Assembly: GCA_026390595.1 (NCBI GenBank)
Contig: JAPLFQ010000021.1
Coordinates: 248,001 to 312,000 of the forward strand
Origin: Ignavibacteriales bacterium
Lineage (GTDB): Bacteria; Bacteroidota; Ignavibacteria; UBA10030
DNA: 64,000 nt
Direction of reading: 5' to 3'
Shown here: one piece after another, positions 8,246-16,497 of the stretch
How positions within the stretch are numbered: position 1 is the stretch's first letter
Layout of the letters: each line of letters opens with the position of its first letter
Program-made: the position numbers and the translations under genes
The notes under the pieces: generated by a model
Told to the model about the DNA's origin: nothing
Databases searched by the model: none
Seen by the model: only the letters and a program-made list of their open reading frames with translations

Positions 8246-9562
8246 CTATACCTTCAGCTCCCAACCCTTCTGGTACTCGCGTACCCGGAGTTCGGCCGCC
8301 TTCGGATCGTCCAGAATGTGACCATTCTGCTTGTCGAGGTGAAGGGTCCGCTTCACCTTCCAGGCAATGTTGGAGAGTTGGAGGACCGCCACACTGGTGT
8401 TTACTTCGGCAATCGGCGAGTGGAGTTTCTCTCCGTCGCGGATCCCGCTAATCAGGTTTCCAAAATGGTTCGTGGTCATGGTATCGATGCTGCGAACATC
8501 CTGAGTGGTACTGGCGCGTGAAGCCTTCCGTTCTTCCAGCATCTTGTCTTTGAGATCGTAGATTTCGTAACCGCCGCGATCAAGGAGCACCGTCCCTTGC
8601 GTTCCATGGATTGTGACACCGCGGTCGCGGTTGTGATGGCTCTTCCCCTGGCAGCTGAGGCATTCCCATGTGATCATTGAATCGTCGTATTCATAGCTGG
8701 TCACGAGCGTATCGTAGAATTCCCAGTCGTCTTTGTAATGAAATCTCCCGCCGGAAGCAGTGACGGTGTTGGGAAAACCGACACCAAGCGCCCATCGGCA
8801 AAGATCTACTTCGTGTGTACCGTTGTTCAGCGTCTCTCCTGTTCCCCAGTGCCAGAACCAGTGCCAATTGTAGGGATGAATATTGTCTTTGTATGGCCGT
8901 CGTGGGGCCGGGCCCTGCCAGAGGTCCCAGTCCAGATAGTCGGGCACCTGCACTTCCTTTCCGACGCCTATCGACTTCCGCGTATTGATATACCAGGCTT
9001 TGCCGTAGTAGGGTCTGCCGATGACGCCTTCCTTGATCCTCTTCATGATCTCGATCGTATGTTCGGAAGAGCGTTGCTGGTTTCCCAGCTGGACAAGTTT
9101 GCCATACTTCTTCTGAGCAGCAACCAGAAGCTCACCTTCGTGAGGATCATGGCTTGAGGGTTTTTCAACGTACACATGCTTGCCGGCCTTCAGGCCCATG
9201 ATTGCGATGTGTGCCTGCCAGTGTTCCGGTGTCGCGATCGTGATGACATCGACATCCTTCGACTCCAGGATCTTCCTGAAGTCCTTTTCCTTCACAGGGG
9301 CCTGGTTAAAGCTCTTTTCCGTGGCAGCGGCGAACTTGTCAAGTTCATTCCTGTCAACGTCGCAGACGTGGGTAACCATCGCTCCCTTGTTCTGCCGGAT
9401 ACACTCGAGATGCGCATATCCTCTTCCGTGCAGTCCGATCACAGCGAAGTTCACCCTGTCATTTGCGCCAAGTATCCGTGCATAACTCTTGGCATTGAGC
9501 CCGATTGCGAGACCGGCGGTACCGAGTGCGGCTTTCTTCAGAAAATTGCGGCGAGAGTTCAT
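8246..9562 (-). CDS. Tat-exported Gfo/Idh/MocA-family oxidoreductase
   Basis: 438 residues. The twin-arginine signal NSRRNFLKKAALGTAGLAIG is followed by a Rossmann domain (VNFAVIGLHGRGYAHLE) with TPEHWQAHIAIMGLKAGKHVYVEKP, and by a C-terminal domain with WHWFWHWGTGETLNNGTHEVD. This is the usual architecture of periplasmic Gfo/Idh/MocA proteins that travel with DUF1080 proteins in Bacteroidota and Planctomycetes. Members keep a tightly bound nicotinamide cofactor, consistent with folded export through Tat. Family knowledge suggests oxidation of the C3 hydroxyl of a glycoside to the 3-keto form. It has AGGA upstream of the ATG, and its stop abuts the next reading frame. Confidence 0.9.
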   Translation of the reverse strand: MNSRRNFLKKAALGTAGLAIGLNAKSYARILGANDRVNFAVIGLHGRGYAHLECIRQNKGAMVTHVCDVDRNELDKFAAATEKSFNQAPVKEKDFRKILESKDVDVITIATPEHWQAHIAIMGLKAGKHVYVEKPSSHDPHEGELLVAAQKKYGKLVQLGNQQRSSEHTIEIMKRIKEGVIGRPYYGKAWYINTRKSIGVGKEVQVPDYLDWDLWQGPAPRRPYKDNIHPYNWHWFWHWGTGETLNNGTHEVDLCRWALGVGFPNTVTASGGRFHYKDDWEFYDTLVTSYEYDDSMITWECLSCQGKSHHNRDRGVTIHGTQGTVLLDRGGYEIYDLKDKMLEERKASRASTTQDVRSIDTMTTNHFGNLISGIRDGEKLHSPIAEVNTSVAVLQLSNIAWKVKRTLHLDKQNGHILDDPKAAELRVREYQKGWELKV

Positions 9563-9574
9563 CTGATGTCCTGA

Positions 9575-9659
9575 CTGGAGTTTTGAGTTCTAAGTTTCGA
9601 GTTCAGAGTTGGCTAACGATTCACCCACTGTTCACTATTTACTGTTTACTATTCACCGC
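9575..9659. repeat. Low-complexity intergenic repeat (GAGTT and TTTACT/TTCACT units)
   Basis: The 100-base gap between two operon genes consists of short imperfect direct repeats. On the plus strand it first has GAGTTTTGAGTTC...TTCGAGTTCAGAGTT, then CTGTTCACTATTTACTGTTTACTATTCACC. Neither part reads as coding. A related stretch, GGTGAATAGTGAGTGGTGAATA, occurs in another gap at 21947-21968. The unit type is like dispersed intergenic repeats rather than a promoter. Confidence 0.6.
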
Positions 9660-9661
9660 CT

Positions 9662-10501
9662 TTAGAGTGTTGCCAGGACGCCTCTTACATATCCAACCGA
9701 TTCCGCGACACCCGGCAGCGGGTCCTTCTGATCCTTTTCGTGCTCGAAATGAAGTGCGCCGGCGTACTTCAGTTTCACAAGAGTCTTCAGCAGTTTGGGA
9801 ATGTCGATGACTCCGCGCCCGCATTCGACCGTCGTTCCTTTTGCTTCGGCATCGCTGACGTCCTTCATGTGGACGTCAAGGAGCCTGTCAAAAAAGCGCT
9901 CCACATCGTCAGCCGGATCGACTCCCAGCCGCCGCGTGTGTCCGACATCGATACACAGTCCCATCCGTTTGTCCATTTTGGCGATGAGCTTGTAGGCGCT
10001 CTCGGGACTGGGATAGCGCTTGTCCGTAGGACCATGATTGTGTATCGCGAGAGAGATATCTGTCTCCTTGACCATACGCTCCGCGAGGGGAAGCAGTGGT
10101 TCTTCCGGAACACCGACCAACATTCTGATACCTGCCGCCTTTGCGTATGCAAATGCTCTGCGAACTTCCTCCTCCGTCGTCATATACACCACGCCACACG
10201 ACGAAAGCTCGACACCTGCGGCCTTCATTTTCTCAAGACCGGCCTTGATTTCCTCTTCAGTGCTCTTGACAGGCAGGTGCATGTCTTTCAGAGTCAACTT
10301 CGTGATCCCGAGCCTTTTCGTCATTTCGATCGCCTGATCGAGCGTGAAGGATCGGAATGTATATGACGCGATGCCCAGAGTGAACAGAATGGGAGCTTTG
10401 TCTGCGCTCTTCACTTTGGGGAAGACCGCGGACAATGGGAGCGAGCCGATTGCTGTTGAGAGACCTGCAAGTTTTAGAAAGTTGCGGCGAGAATGACGCA
10501 T
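9662..10501 (-). CDS. Tat-exported sugar phosphate isomerase/epimerase-like TIM barrel
   Basis: About 279 residues from the ATG at 10501, which has GAGGT seven bases upstream and opens a clear Tat signal (MRHSRRNFLKLAGLSTAIG). A longer frame exists but starts with sequence made of intergenic repeat. The mature part is a xylose-isomerase-like barrel with metal-site candidates in DISLAIHNHGPTDK, LCIDVGHTRRLGVD, DVHMKDV and ALHFEHEKDQ. It is expected in the periplasm, alongside the exported oxidoreductase encoded just downstream. Epimerisation or isomerisation of a 3-keto-sugar is plausible. It differs from the epimerase at 4349-5260 in nearly every motif, so they are not a recent duplication. 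Confidence 0.87.
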   Translation of the reverse strand: MRHSRRNFLKLAGLSTAIGSLPLSAVFPKVKSADKAPILFTLGIASYTFRSFTLDQAIEMTKRLGITKLTLKDMHLPVKSTEEEIKAGLEKMKAAGVELSSCGVVYMTTEEEVRRAFAYAKAAGIRMLVGVPEEPLLPLAERMVKETDISLAIHNHGPTDKRYPSPESAYKLIAKMDKRMGLCIDVGHTRRLGVDPADDVERFFDRLLDVHMKDVSDAEAKGTTVECGRGVIDIPKLLKTLVKLKYAGALHFEHEKDQKDPLPGVAESVGYVRGVLATL

Positions 10502-10512
10502 GCTTGACCTCA

Positions 10513-10556
10513 CTGGAAATTGTCGAATGTCAATTGCCGATTGTCGATTTGAATTA
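10513..10556. repeat. Low-complexity intergenic repeat (ATTGTCGA units)
   Basis: The plus strand reads AATTGTCGAATGTCAATTG, then CCGATTGTCGATTTG: four imperfect copies of (A/G)ATTGTCGA in a row, ending next to the start of the epimerase gene. It does not look coding and may lie in that gene's leader. Confidence 0.5.
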
Positions 10557-10603
10557 GTCCTTGGACGATATCTAGAGCCATTTCCAATATGTCTTATTGT
10601 AGT

Positions 10604-10700
10604 TTTCATCGCGGAGACGCGGAGTCCGCGGAGAATCGCGGAGGAGAAAGGTTCACAATCTCTGCGTTACTCAACGTCCTCTGCGACTCTGCGTTAGAAA
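10604..10700. repeat. GC-rich intergenic repeat (GCGGAG and CTCTGCG units)
   Basis: Between the epimerase and DUF1080 genes, the plus strand reads CGCGGAGACGCGGAGTCCG, CGGAGAATCGCGGAGGAG, then CTCTGCGTTACTCAACGTCC and TCTGCGACTCTGCGTTAG. The first half consists of GCGGAG copies and the second of CTCTGCG copies, nearly the reverse complement, so the two halves could pair into a long imperfect hairpin. Confidence 0.55.
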
Positions 10701-10742
10701 CCAATAAGATCAAGAATACAATACTTCATTTTGGAAGCAGGG

Positions 10743-11516
10743 CTACCAGCTCCGGATTTTGACGTTCCGATAGAACACCGTGTTACCGTGGTCCTGTAGG
10801 AGAATGTGTCCCTTTTTTGCCTCGCCGAAACCGACTCGGTTCTTGAACTTGCTTTCTGCCTTGTGAGCAAGGAATTCCTTCCCGCCCCGCTCATATTCTA
10901 GCACTTTCACACCATTGAGCCAGTGCTCGACATTCTTCTTCTTTACAACGATACGCGCCTGGTTCCACTCACCGATCGGGTTCACCTTTTTGTCGTGAGC
11001 GGGTATGAGATCGTACAAAGATGCCAGAGTTCTGTTTCCATTGATCCCGAGCTTTGCATCCGGATGCTTGGCGTCATCGAGGATTTGATACTCCAACCCA
11101 ATCGCCGACCCGGGCGTCTTCGGCTGCTGCTCGGTGACGAAGTACTTTATTCCGCTGTTCGCTCCGTCGGTAAGTTTGAATTCAAGCTGCAGCACAAAGT
11201 CGCTGAACTCGTCGATCGTGACGATGTCCCCGCCAAATGCCGCTTCGCCGCCGCCCGATTCCCGCACAATCAGCATTCCATCCCGCACATCCCAGCCTTT
11301 CTTCGGCAGCGAGTCCATGTATGCTCCGCGCCAGCCGTTCATCGTCTTTCCGTCGAAGAGGAGTCTCCAGCCATCCTTCGTTTCCTTCGCGGTCAGTGTG
11401 TTGGGGGAAACTCCTGCATGTTGTGTCTGTTGCGCAAACAGGCTGTTCAGCAGGAAAGCTGCACCCAGAAGACCCGCGCACAGTGCTCGAAAACCCATGC
11501 CTCTTGTGATGCTCAT
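10743..11516 (-). CDS. DUF1080 (3-keto-disaccharide hydrolase-like) exported protein
   Basis: 257 residues with a signal peptide (MGFRALCAGLLGAAFLLNSLFAQ). The mature protein is a concanavalin-like DUF1080 fold with its typical motifs: DGWRLLFDGKTMNGWRG at the start, FVLQLEFKLTDGANSGIKYF in the middle, GLEYQILDD, GEWNQARIVVKKKNVEHWLNG, and GHILLQDHG with NVKIRSW at the end. Family members cleave glycosidic bonds of 3-keto-glycosides. Its ATG lies 3 bases beyond the response regulator's stop, with GAGGTG inside the end of that gene, so translation is probably coupled. It is the enzymatic first gene of the operon. Length agrees with single-domain family members. Confidence 0.9.
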   Translation of the reverse strand: MSITRGMGFRALCAGLLGAAFLLNSLFAQQTQHAGVSPNTLTAKETKDGWRLLFDGKTMNGWRGAYMDSLPKKGWDVRDGMLIVRESGGGEAAFGGDIVTIDEFSDFVLQLEFKLTDGANSGIKYFVTEQQPKTPGSAIGLEYQILDDAKHPDAKLGINGNRTLASLYDLIPAHDKKVNPIGEWNQARIVVKKKNVEHWLNGVKVLEYERGGKEFLAHKAESKFKNRVGFGEAKKGHILLQDHGNTVFYRNVKIRSW

Positions 11517-11519
11517 GTT

Positions 11520-12902
11520 TCACCTCGGCTTGCTAAGTTTGTAGAGTTTCATTTTGCTTGATAACATTTTTGCACTGATGCCCAGGATCCTGGAAGCGCG
11601 CCGCTCGTTCCAGGCAACCGACTTCAGGATGCCTTTGACATGGGCCTTCTCGAGCTTCGCCAACGACATCTTGATGCCGACACGAACTCCCCCGGTCGAA
11701 GCACCAACGGTAGACTTGCGGACCGCACGAGAATGGCGGATGAGCGCAAGGTGATTGGCTCCGATGGTATTTTCTTCAGAAACCACAGCGGCCCGGCGAA
11801 TAACATTCTCCAGCTCCCGCACATTCCCGGGCCAGTCGTAGTTCATCAGGGTCTCGAGAGCATGCTCGTCGAGTTTCTTGGGCTGCTTGGATCCGGCGTG
11901 ATCGACGAGGAATTGATCGACGAGCAACGGGATGTCGTCTTTCCGGTCCTTCAATGCGGGGAGCCGAAGTGTGATGACATTCAGTTGCCCCAGAAGATCA
12001 GAACTGAACTTCCGGGCCCGGACCTCGCGCTCCAGATCCTTAGTCGATGCTGAAATAATCCGTACATGCGATTTCAGCGTCTTGCTCCCTCCAATTCTCC
12101 GGAACTCCCCGGTCTGAAGGAATGTGAGCAGTTTCGGCTGGAATTTCGCCGGCAATTCCCCGATTTCATCCAGAAAGAGAGTGCCGCCGTCAGCGATCTC
12201 CAGCAATCCTTGTCTGGAACCCGCGCCATTCTGCAGGGCTCCTTTCTCGTGGCCGAAGAGTTCGCTCTCCAGGAGTTTCTCCGGAATGGAAGAGCAACTC
12301 AGCACCAGGAAAGGCATTTCTTTCCGCAGGCTGTTCGCGTGTATGAAATTCGCCACAACTTCTTTCCCTGTGCCTGTCGCTCCCTGGATGAGCACCGGTG
12401 ATTCCGTCGGAGCGGAGCGCATCGCCACGTCCAGCATCCCGAGAAGCGCTTTGTTCTCGCTGATCATGCTTGAGGGGAGAGCACGGTACGCGATCTGGCG
12501 CCGAAACGCCTTATTTTGGACAACCAGTCGTTTCCTCTCCAACGCCCGTTCCACCAACCCCACAAGGTCGGCCGGCGTATACGGTTTCGTGACATAATAA
12601 TATGCACCCAGGCTCATACATTCCACAGCGGTCTTCACGTCATGTACAGCCGTGAGCATGATGACTTCGGTATCCAGGTGCTGGTTCTTGATGAACTTCA
12701 GCACTTCCACACCGCCGACATCGGGCATCATGACATCGAGGAATACGAGATCGAACGGAAGCGTCTGCAACATCGTGATTGCCGTCCTGCCATCGGCGGC
12801 AGTATCAACATAGTAGCCTTGCCGTTCCAACACGTGCTTCAGGAGATGAAGAAGACTCTCTTCGTCATCAACGGCAAGAATGGAAATGGCTGGTTTTTCC
12901 AT
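11520..12902 (-). CDS. NtrC-family response regulator with degenerate sigma-54 contact motif
   Basis: 460 residues: receiver (1-120, phospho-acceptor D56 in FLDVMMPDVGG, K106 in VTKPYTP), AAA+ domain (about 145-375) and a Fis-type HTH at the C-terminus (ERRASRILGISAKML). Walker A (GATGTGKE, 174-181) and Walker B (GTLFLDE, 240-246) are intact, as is the sensor II segment YDWPGNVRELENVIRR. However, the GAFTGA loop that contacts sigma-54 reads GALQNG at 221-226. The usual FRxDLYYRLNV arginine-finger segment reads FSSDLLGQLNV at 299-309, with both expected arginines gone. I infer it does not drive sigma-54 open-complex formation and may act as a repressor or sigma-A co-regulator, as known for TyrR-type relatives. 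It heads the 3-keto-glycoside operon. No cognate kinase is adjacent. Confidence 0.9.
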   Translation of the reverse strand: MEKPAISILAVDDEESLLHLLKHVLERQGYYVDTAADGRTAITMLQTLPFDLVFLDVMMPDVGGVEVLKFIKNQHLDTEVIMLTAVHDVKTAVECMSLGAYYYVTKPYTPADLVGLVERALERKRLVVQNKAFRRQIAYRALPSSMISENKALLGMLDVAMRSAPTESPVLIQGATGTGKEVVANFIHANSLRKEMPFLVLSCSSIPEKLLESELFGHEKGALQNGAGSRQGLLEIADGGTLFLDEIGELPAKFQPKLLTFLQTGEFRRIGGSKTLKSHVRIISASTKDLEREVRARKFSSDLLGQLNVITLRLPALKDRKDDIPLLVDQFLVDHAGSKQPKKLDEHALETLMNYDWPGNVRELENVIRRAAVVSEENTIGANHLALIRHSRAVRKSTVGASTGGVRVGIKMSLAKLEKAHVKGILKSVAWNERRASRILGISAKMLSSKMKLYKLSKPR

Positions 12903-13026
12903 GGCGGACCTGTGGAGGATTGTTCAGCGAAGCAAAAACCACTTGACGCGATCCCGTACCGCTATGACAGCGCCGAGGAGCGTATCAAGACGTATCAAAC
13001 CATGAGTCGAAGAACGAGGCGCAGTT

Positions 13027-13057
13027 CAAAGATAGCAAATTCCTGAGAACAACGCAC
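13027..13057 (-). promoter_or_regulatory. Possible Bacteroidota-type promoter for the regulator-led operon
   Basis: Reading the minus strand, TATCTTTG (a perfect TAnnTTTG -7 box) lies exactly 20 bases after GTG, where TTG is expected. It is about 125 bases upstream of the response regulator ATG at 12902. One mismatch in the -33 element makes it the weakest of the sites listed. Confidence 0.4.
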
Positions 13058-13199
13058 TCGCGGCCACGGACACGGCGCCTTGAAGTTCCCAATTTTCGCC
13101 ACAGCAAAAGCCCGTCCTGCCCGCTCAGATCCTTACCTGTATCGATTCAGCGAGGTATATTCCATCCGTTCATAGCACGAAAATCCACACGAGGAACCC

Positions 13200-14019
13200 A
13201 TGGAATCAGTCACCGCTGCGGCCCTCAATCTCAGGCATGATCCTGTTGCACTCCTTTGGGCAGAAGCAGAACCCGAAGATGCCCTGCAATTCCACCATGA
13301 AAAATGGGGCTGCGTGATGGAGATGTTTGCACAGGCTGCACTCGGCAAGACCGTCGCATTCGACAGACAAAGCTACGGTTGCCTCGGCGGAGGGGTGGGC
13401 ATCGGCTTCGGGAACCTCTACCTCAACTGGCGCGGGGGGATCGATTGTTTCTATGGATTTTTTTCGGCGGGAAATAAAGGAAAGGAAAACGCGGGGGCGA
13501 TAGCCGACGAAATTCGAAAGACCGGGCGGAAACTCGCGGTTGAGCGATTTCTTCACGGAGAAGGATATGTGAAGTCTCCGGAACTGGCAAAGAGGTTTGT
13601 GGCATCACTGCCGATGGTAGACATCCCGTCCCGATATGTGGTTTTCAAACCCCTGAGCAATGTGGACACTGTGAAGGGAACTCCGATCGTCGTAATCTTC
13701 ATCGCGAACGCGGATCAGATACCAACTCTCGTCTCGCTCGCAAACTACGGGCGTGGGACGCTCGACAATGTCGTCGTGCGGGCGGGAGCGGGCTGCCAGA
13801 GCATCGGAATCCTCGCGTATCACGAAGTGGAGCAGCGAGGTGCCCCGAGCGGTCATCGGACTGACGGATACCGCGGCTAGGGCGCATACAGCCGCGACGC
13901 TCGGCCATGACGTCCTGACCTTCGCAGTACCGTACAAGATGTTTCTCGAACTGGAGGAGAATGTTCCAGGGAGTTTCCTGGAGAAAGAAACGTGGCGCTC
14001 GTTGGTTGAGCACGAATGA
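13200..14019 (+). pseudogene. DUF169-family protein gene with a frameshift
   Basis: The first frame runs 226 codons from ATG 13200 (GAGGAACCC upstream) and ends at 13880. It shows DUF169 features: LRHDPVALLWAEAEPEDALQF, GKTVAFDRQSYGCLGGGVGIG, VVFKPLSN and VRAGAGCQSIGILAYHEVEQ. The expected end of the family (VPRAVIGLTDTAARAHTAAT, then LTFAVPYKMFLELEENV) continues in the +1 frame to a stop at 14017-14019. The join is at about 13841-13842, where removing one G from GAGGTGCC restores the frame. The restored protein is about 272 residues. DUF169 proteins are of unknown function with conserved cysteines, often in anaerobes. Either a real one-base insertion inactivated the gene or this is a sequencing/assembly error; the second part shows no decay, which favours recent or artefactual change. 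Confidence 0.8.
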
Positions 14020-14042
14020 GCCGCCAGGAAATCTGAACATCG

Positions 14043-14106
14043 GCTCATCTCACCATCTTAGCATCTAACGATCAACAGATGGTCCGATGAATCGATGGCC
14101 CGATAT
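14043..14106. repeat. Low-complexity intergenic repeat (GATGG/CGATG units)
   Basis: The short gap between the convergent DUF169 and nitric oxide reductase genes reads CATCTCACCATCTTAGCATC and then AGATGGTCCGATGAATCGAT followed by GGCCCGATATG. The CATCT and CGATG/GATGG words alternate, and the two halves are partly complementary. No T-tract follows a clear stem, so it is not a standard terminator. Confidence 0.45.
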
Positions 14107-14114
14107 GCACCACC

Positions 14115-16334
14115 TCACTTCTTCTTCAACGAATGCCCCGTCACCAATCCCACCACAAACAGGACCAGCGCAAGTGAGCCGATCGCAAAGATCGTGTCAC
14201 CAAAGACTCTCGACCACTTGAATGACTGCACGACCGGCGTGGCCAGAAATTCGGCGCTCCGTGCGTACCAGTAACCGTATTTCACAGATGCCCACGTCTG
14301 GAGTAACCCTACCGGGAGAAGGCTTATGACAACCATCGCCATCAGGCCGACGTTCAACGACCAGAAGGAGAATCCAAGCATCTTCTCTTTCCATTCGTCC
14401 TGAACCCAGAGGATTCTCAGACAGAAAAGCATGAGTCCTATCCCAAGCATTCCATAGACTCCAAAGAGCGCGGCGTGTCCATGCAACGGTGTCGTATTGA
14501 GCCCTTGCATATAATACAGAGCGATCGGCGGATTGATCATGAAGCCGAACAGTCCGGCTCCGACCATGTTCCAGAACGCCACGGAGATAAAGAAATAGAC
14601 AGGCCATTTGTACCTGCTGACCCATTCCGCAGACCGGGAAAGTCTGACGTTCTCCCAGGCCTCAAATCCGGCAAGCACGAGCGGGACGACCTCCAGCGCG
14701 CTAAAGACAGCGCCAAGCGCCAGCACGGCTGTCGGCGTTCCTGAGAAGTACAGATGGTGGAGCGTCCCGATGATGCCGCCGGCGAGATAGATCGCGGACG
14801 AGAGGAGGACGGCCGCACTTCCGGTCGCAGGACGAATCAACTTCAATCGCGTAAACATGAAAATGATCACCACCGTCGCGAAGACTTCAAAGAACCCTTC
14901 CACCCAGAGGTGGACCACCCACCAGCGCCAATATTCCACGATGCTCAGGTTTGTGCGCTGTCCCCACATCAGCCCGGCAAAGTAGAAACCGCCGATGGCG
15001 ACCGTCGCAATGAGGAACAACATGAGGATCGATTTGTGCTCATCGCCTCGCCTGATCGCGGGAACGATTCCGCGGGCGACAAGGAAGACCCAGAATGCAA
15101 GCCCTCCGGACAGTGCGATCTGCCACACTCTTCCAAGATCGACATACTCGTACCCCTGATGCCCGAGGTAGAACCACCAGTCACCCGACAACTTGTTGTG
15201 GATGCTGAGCGCTTCGCCGACGAATGAGCCGACGACTACCAGAAGAAGAGCCCCGAACAGAACATCGACGCCGAGTTTCTGTCGGTTCGGCTCGTTTCCG
15301 CAGACGACAGGGACAATATACAGCCCGGCTGCGAGCCACGCCGTCGCGATCCAGAAGATACCCAGTTGCACATGCCATGTTCTCGACAAGACATAAGGAA
15401 TCCATTTGCTCAACGGAATACCATAAAACCCTCCCCCTTCAACGCCATAGTGAGCCGTCACAACCCCCATGCCGATTTGTACTAGGATGAGGGCGGAGAC
15501 AGTCCAAAAGTACTTCAGGGTTGCACGTTGCGATGGAGTCGGTCGTGTGCCGAACAACGGATCGGAAGCGGGTAACGAATCCGGCGCCGGCGCCGCAGGT
15601 CGCGAAGCGTGATACCACACCATGCCGCCGATTCCTGCAAGCAGCAGGATGATGCTCACACCAGTCCAAACGACTGCATCAGGTGTGGGCCGATTGTTGA
15701 CGAGTTCCTCATGCGGCCAGTTGCTCGTATAAGTGATATCGTCTCCCGGACGGTTCGTTGAAGCAGCCCACGACGTCCAAAAAAAGAAAGCCGAGATCTG
15801 CCTCAGTTTCGCCGGATCGCTGACCGCTCCCTGCGGAATTGCATAGTGATCATTCCCCTCAGAGAAGACCTGGGAGAAGTGCCGCGTGTTCGCTTCAATG
15901 GCCCTCGCTCGAACAGGTTCAATGGTGATCTTGCCGGTGGAAGCATCGTACGTGTTCGTCCTCATCAATTCCTGCAAGCGACTTTGCAGCATTGATTGAT
16001 TCTCTCCATCAAGTGCAGTGTATTCCTTTCCGTACTTTTCGTTCGACCAGGAGTTCAGAATGAAGATACACTCGCGATGGAGCCAGTCGGCCGTCCAGTC
16101 CGGTGCCACATAGCTGCCATGCCCCCACACTGAACCCAGTTCCATTCCTCCCATTGCCTGCCATACATTTTGTCCATCTGAGACCTCCCCCTCGGATATG
16201 ATCACTCTCCCATCGGTCGTGACTACGGCCGCCGGCAAGGGGGGCTTCTCCTGGTATATCCGCCATCCGGCCCATCCCAGAACGGCAAATCCGAACGCAA
16301 TAACGGACCAAAAGAGTATCCACAGCTTTTTCAT
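14115..16334 (-). CDS. norZ: Quinol-dependent nitric oxide reductase (qNOR), single subunit
   Basis: 739 residues, matching the usual 740-760 of qNOR. An N-terminal membrane anchor (LWILFWSVIAFGFAVLGWAGW) leads to a periplasmic domain (about 40-210) resembling the NorC subunit but with no CxxCH, so it binds no heme c. About 12-13 membrane helices follow. Heme and FeB ligands can be recognised: low-spin heme His in SRTWHVQLGIFWIATAW, FeB His and the conserved glutamates in WVVHLWVEGFFEVFATV, the His pair in GTLHHLYFSG, and heme b/b3 His in TTPLHGHAALFGVYG. The enzyme reduces 2 NO to N2O with quinol electrons at the inner membrane, for detoxification or partial denitrification. ATG at 16334 has GAGGTG upstream. 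No norD/norQ or nitrite reductase gene is near. Confidence 0.95.
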   Translation of the reverse strand: MKKLWILFWSVIAFGFAVLGWAGWRIYQEKPPLPAAVVTTDGRVIISEGEVSDGQNVWQAMGGMELGSVWGHGSYVAPDWTADWLHRECIFILNSWSNEKYGKEYTALDGENQSMLQSRLQELMRTNTYDASTGKITIEPVRARAIEANTRHFSQVFSEGNDHYAIPQGAVSDPAKLRQISAFFFWTSWAASTNRPGDDITYTSNWPHEELVNNRPTPDAVVWTGVSIILLLAGIGGMVWYHASRPAAPAPDSLPASDPLFGTRPTPSQRATLKYFWTVSALILVQIGMGVVTAHYGVEGGGFYGIPLSKWIPYVLSRTWHVQLGIFWIATAWLAAGLYIVPVVCGNEPNRQKLGVDVLFGALLLVVVGSFVGEALSIHNKLSGDWWFYLGHQGYEYVDLGRVWQIALSGGLAFWVFLVARGIVPAIRRGDEHKSILMLFLIATVAIGGFYFAGLMWGQRTNLSIVEYWRWWVVHLWVEGFFEVFATVVIIFMFTRLKLIRPATGSAAVLLSSAIYLAGGIIGTLHHLYFSGTPTAVLALGAVFSALEVVPLVLAGFEAWENVRLSRSAEWVSRYKWPVYFFISVAFWNMVGAGLFGFMINPPIALYYMQGLNTTPLHGHAALFGVYGMLGIGLMLFCLRILWVQDEWKEKMLGFSFWSLNVGLMAMVVISLLPVGLLQTWASVKYGYWYARSAEFLATPVVQSFKWSRVFGDTIFAIGSLALVLFVVGLVTGHSLKKK

Positions 16335-16409
16335 GATTCACCTCAACATTGGTTGTGTGTAAATTGCCTTGTTTCTGGAATCGCGTGATATCTCGCCAAT
16401 CCAAGCTTC

Positions 16410-16438
16410 TTAATTCAGACTAATTGATCTGAAATTAA
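16410..16438. promoter_or_regulatory. Palindromic operator-like site upstream of the nitric oxide reductase
   Basis: TTAATTCAGA and TCTGAAATTAA flank an 8-base AT-rich centre. TTCAGA/TCTGAA is a perfect 6-bp inverted repeat, extended by TTAA on each side with a one-base slip. The centre is about 90 bases upstream of the norZ ATG, where an NO- or redox-responsive regulator would bind. It does not match the FNR/DNR box TTGAT-N4-ATCAA well, nor NorR's GT-N7-AC, so the regulator is unknown. Confidence 0.5.
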
Positions 16439-16497
16439 CAAATACTCGCCATTGAGTCAAGTACGTTTGTCTTGTGCGCCCGCAGCATAGAAAAAGG

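Noticed and set aside
14043-14106. Rho-independent terminator between DUF169 and norZ
   Set aside because: Complementary words exist but form no compact stem and no T-tract follows; it is described as a repeat instead.
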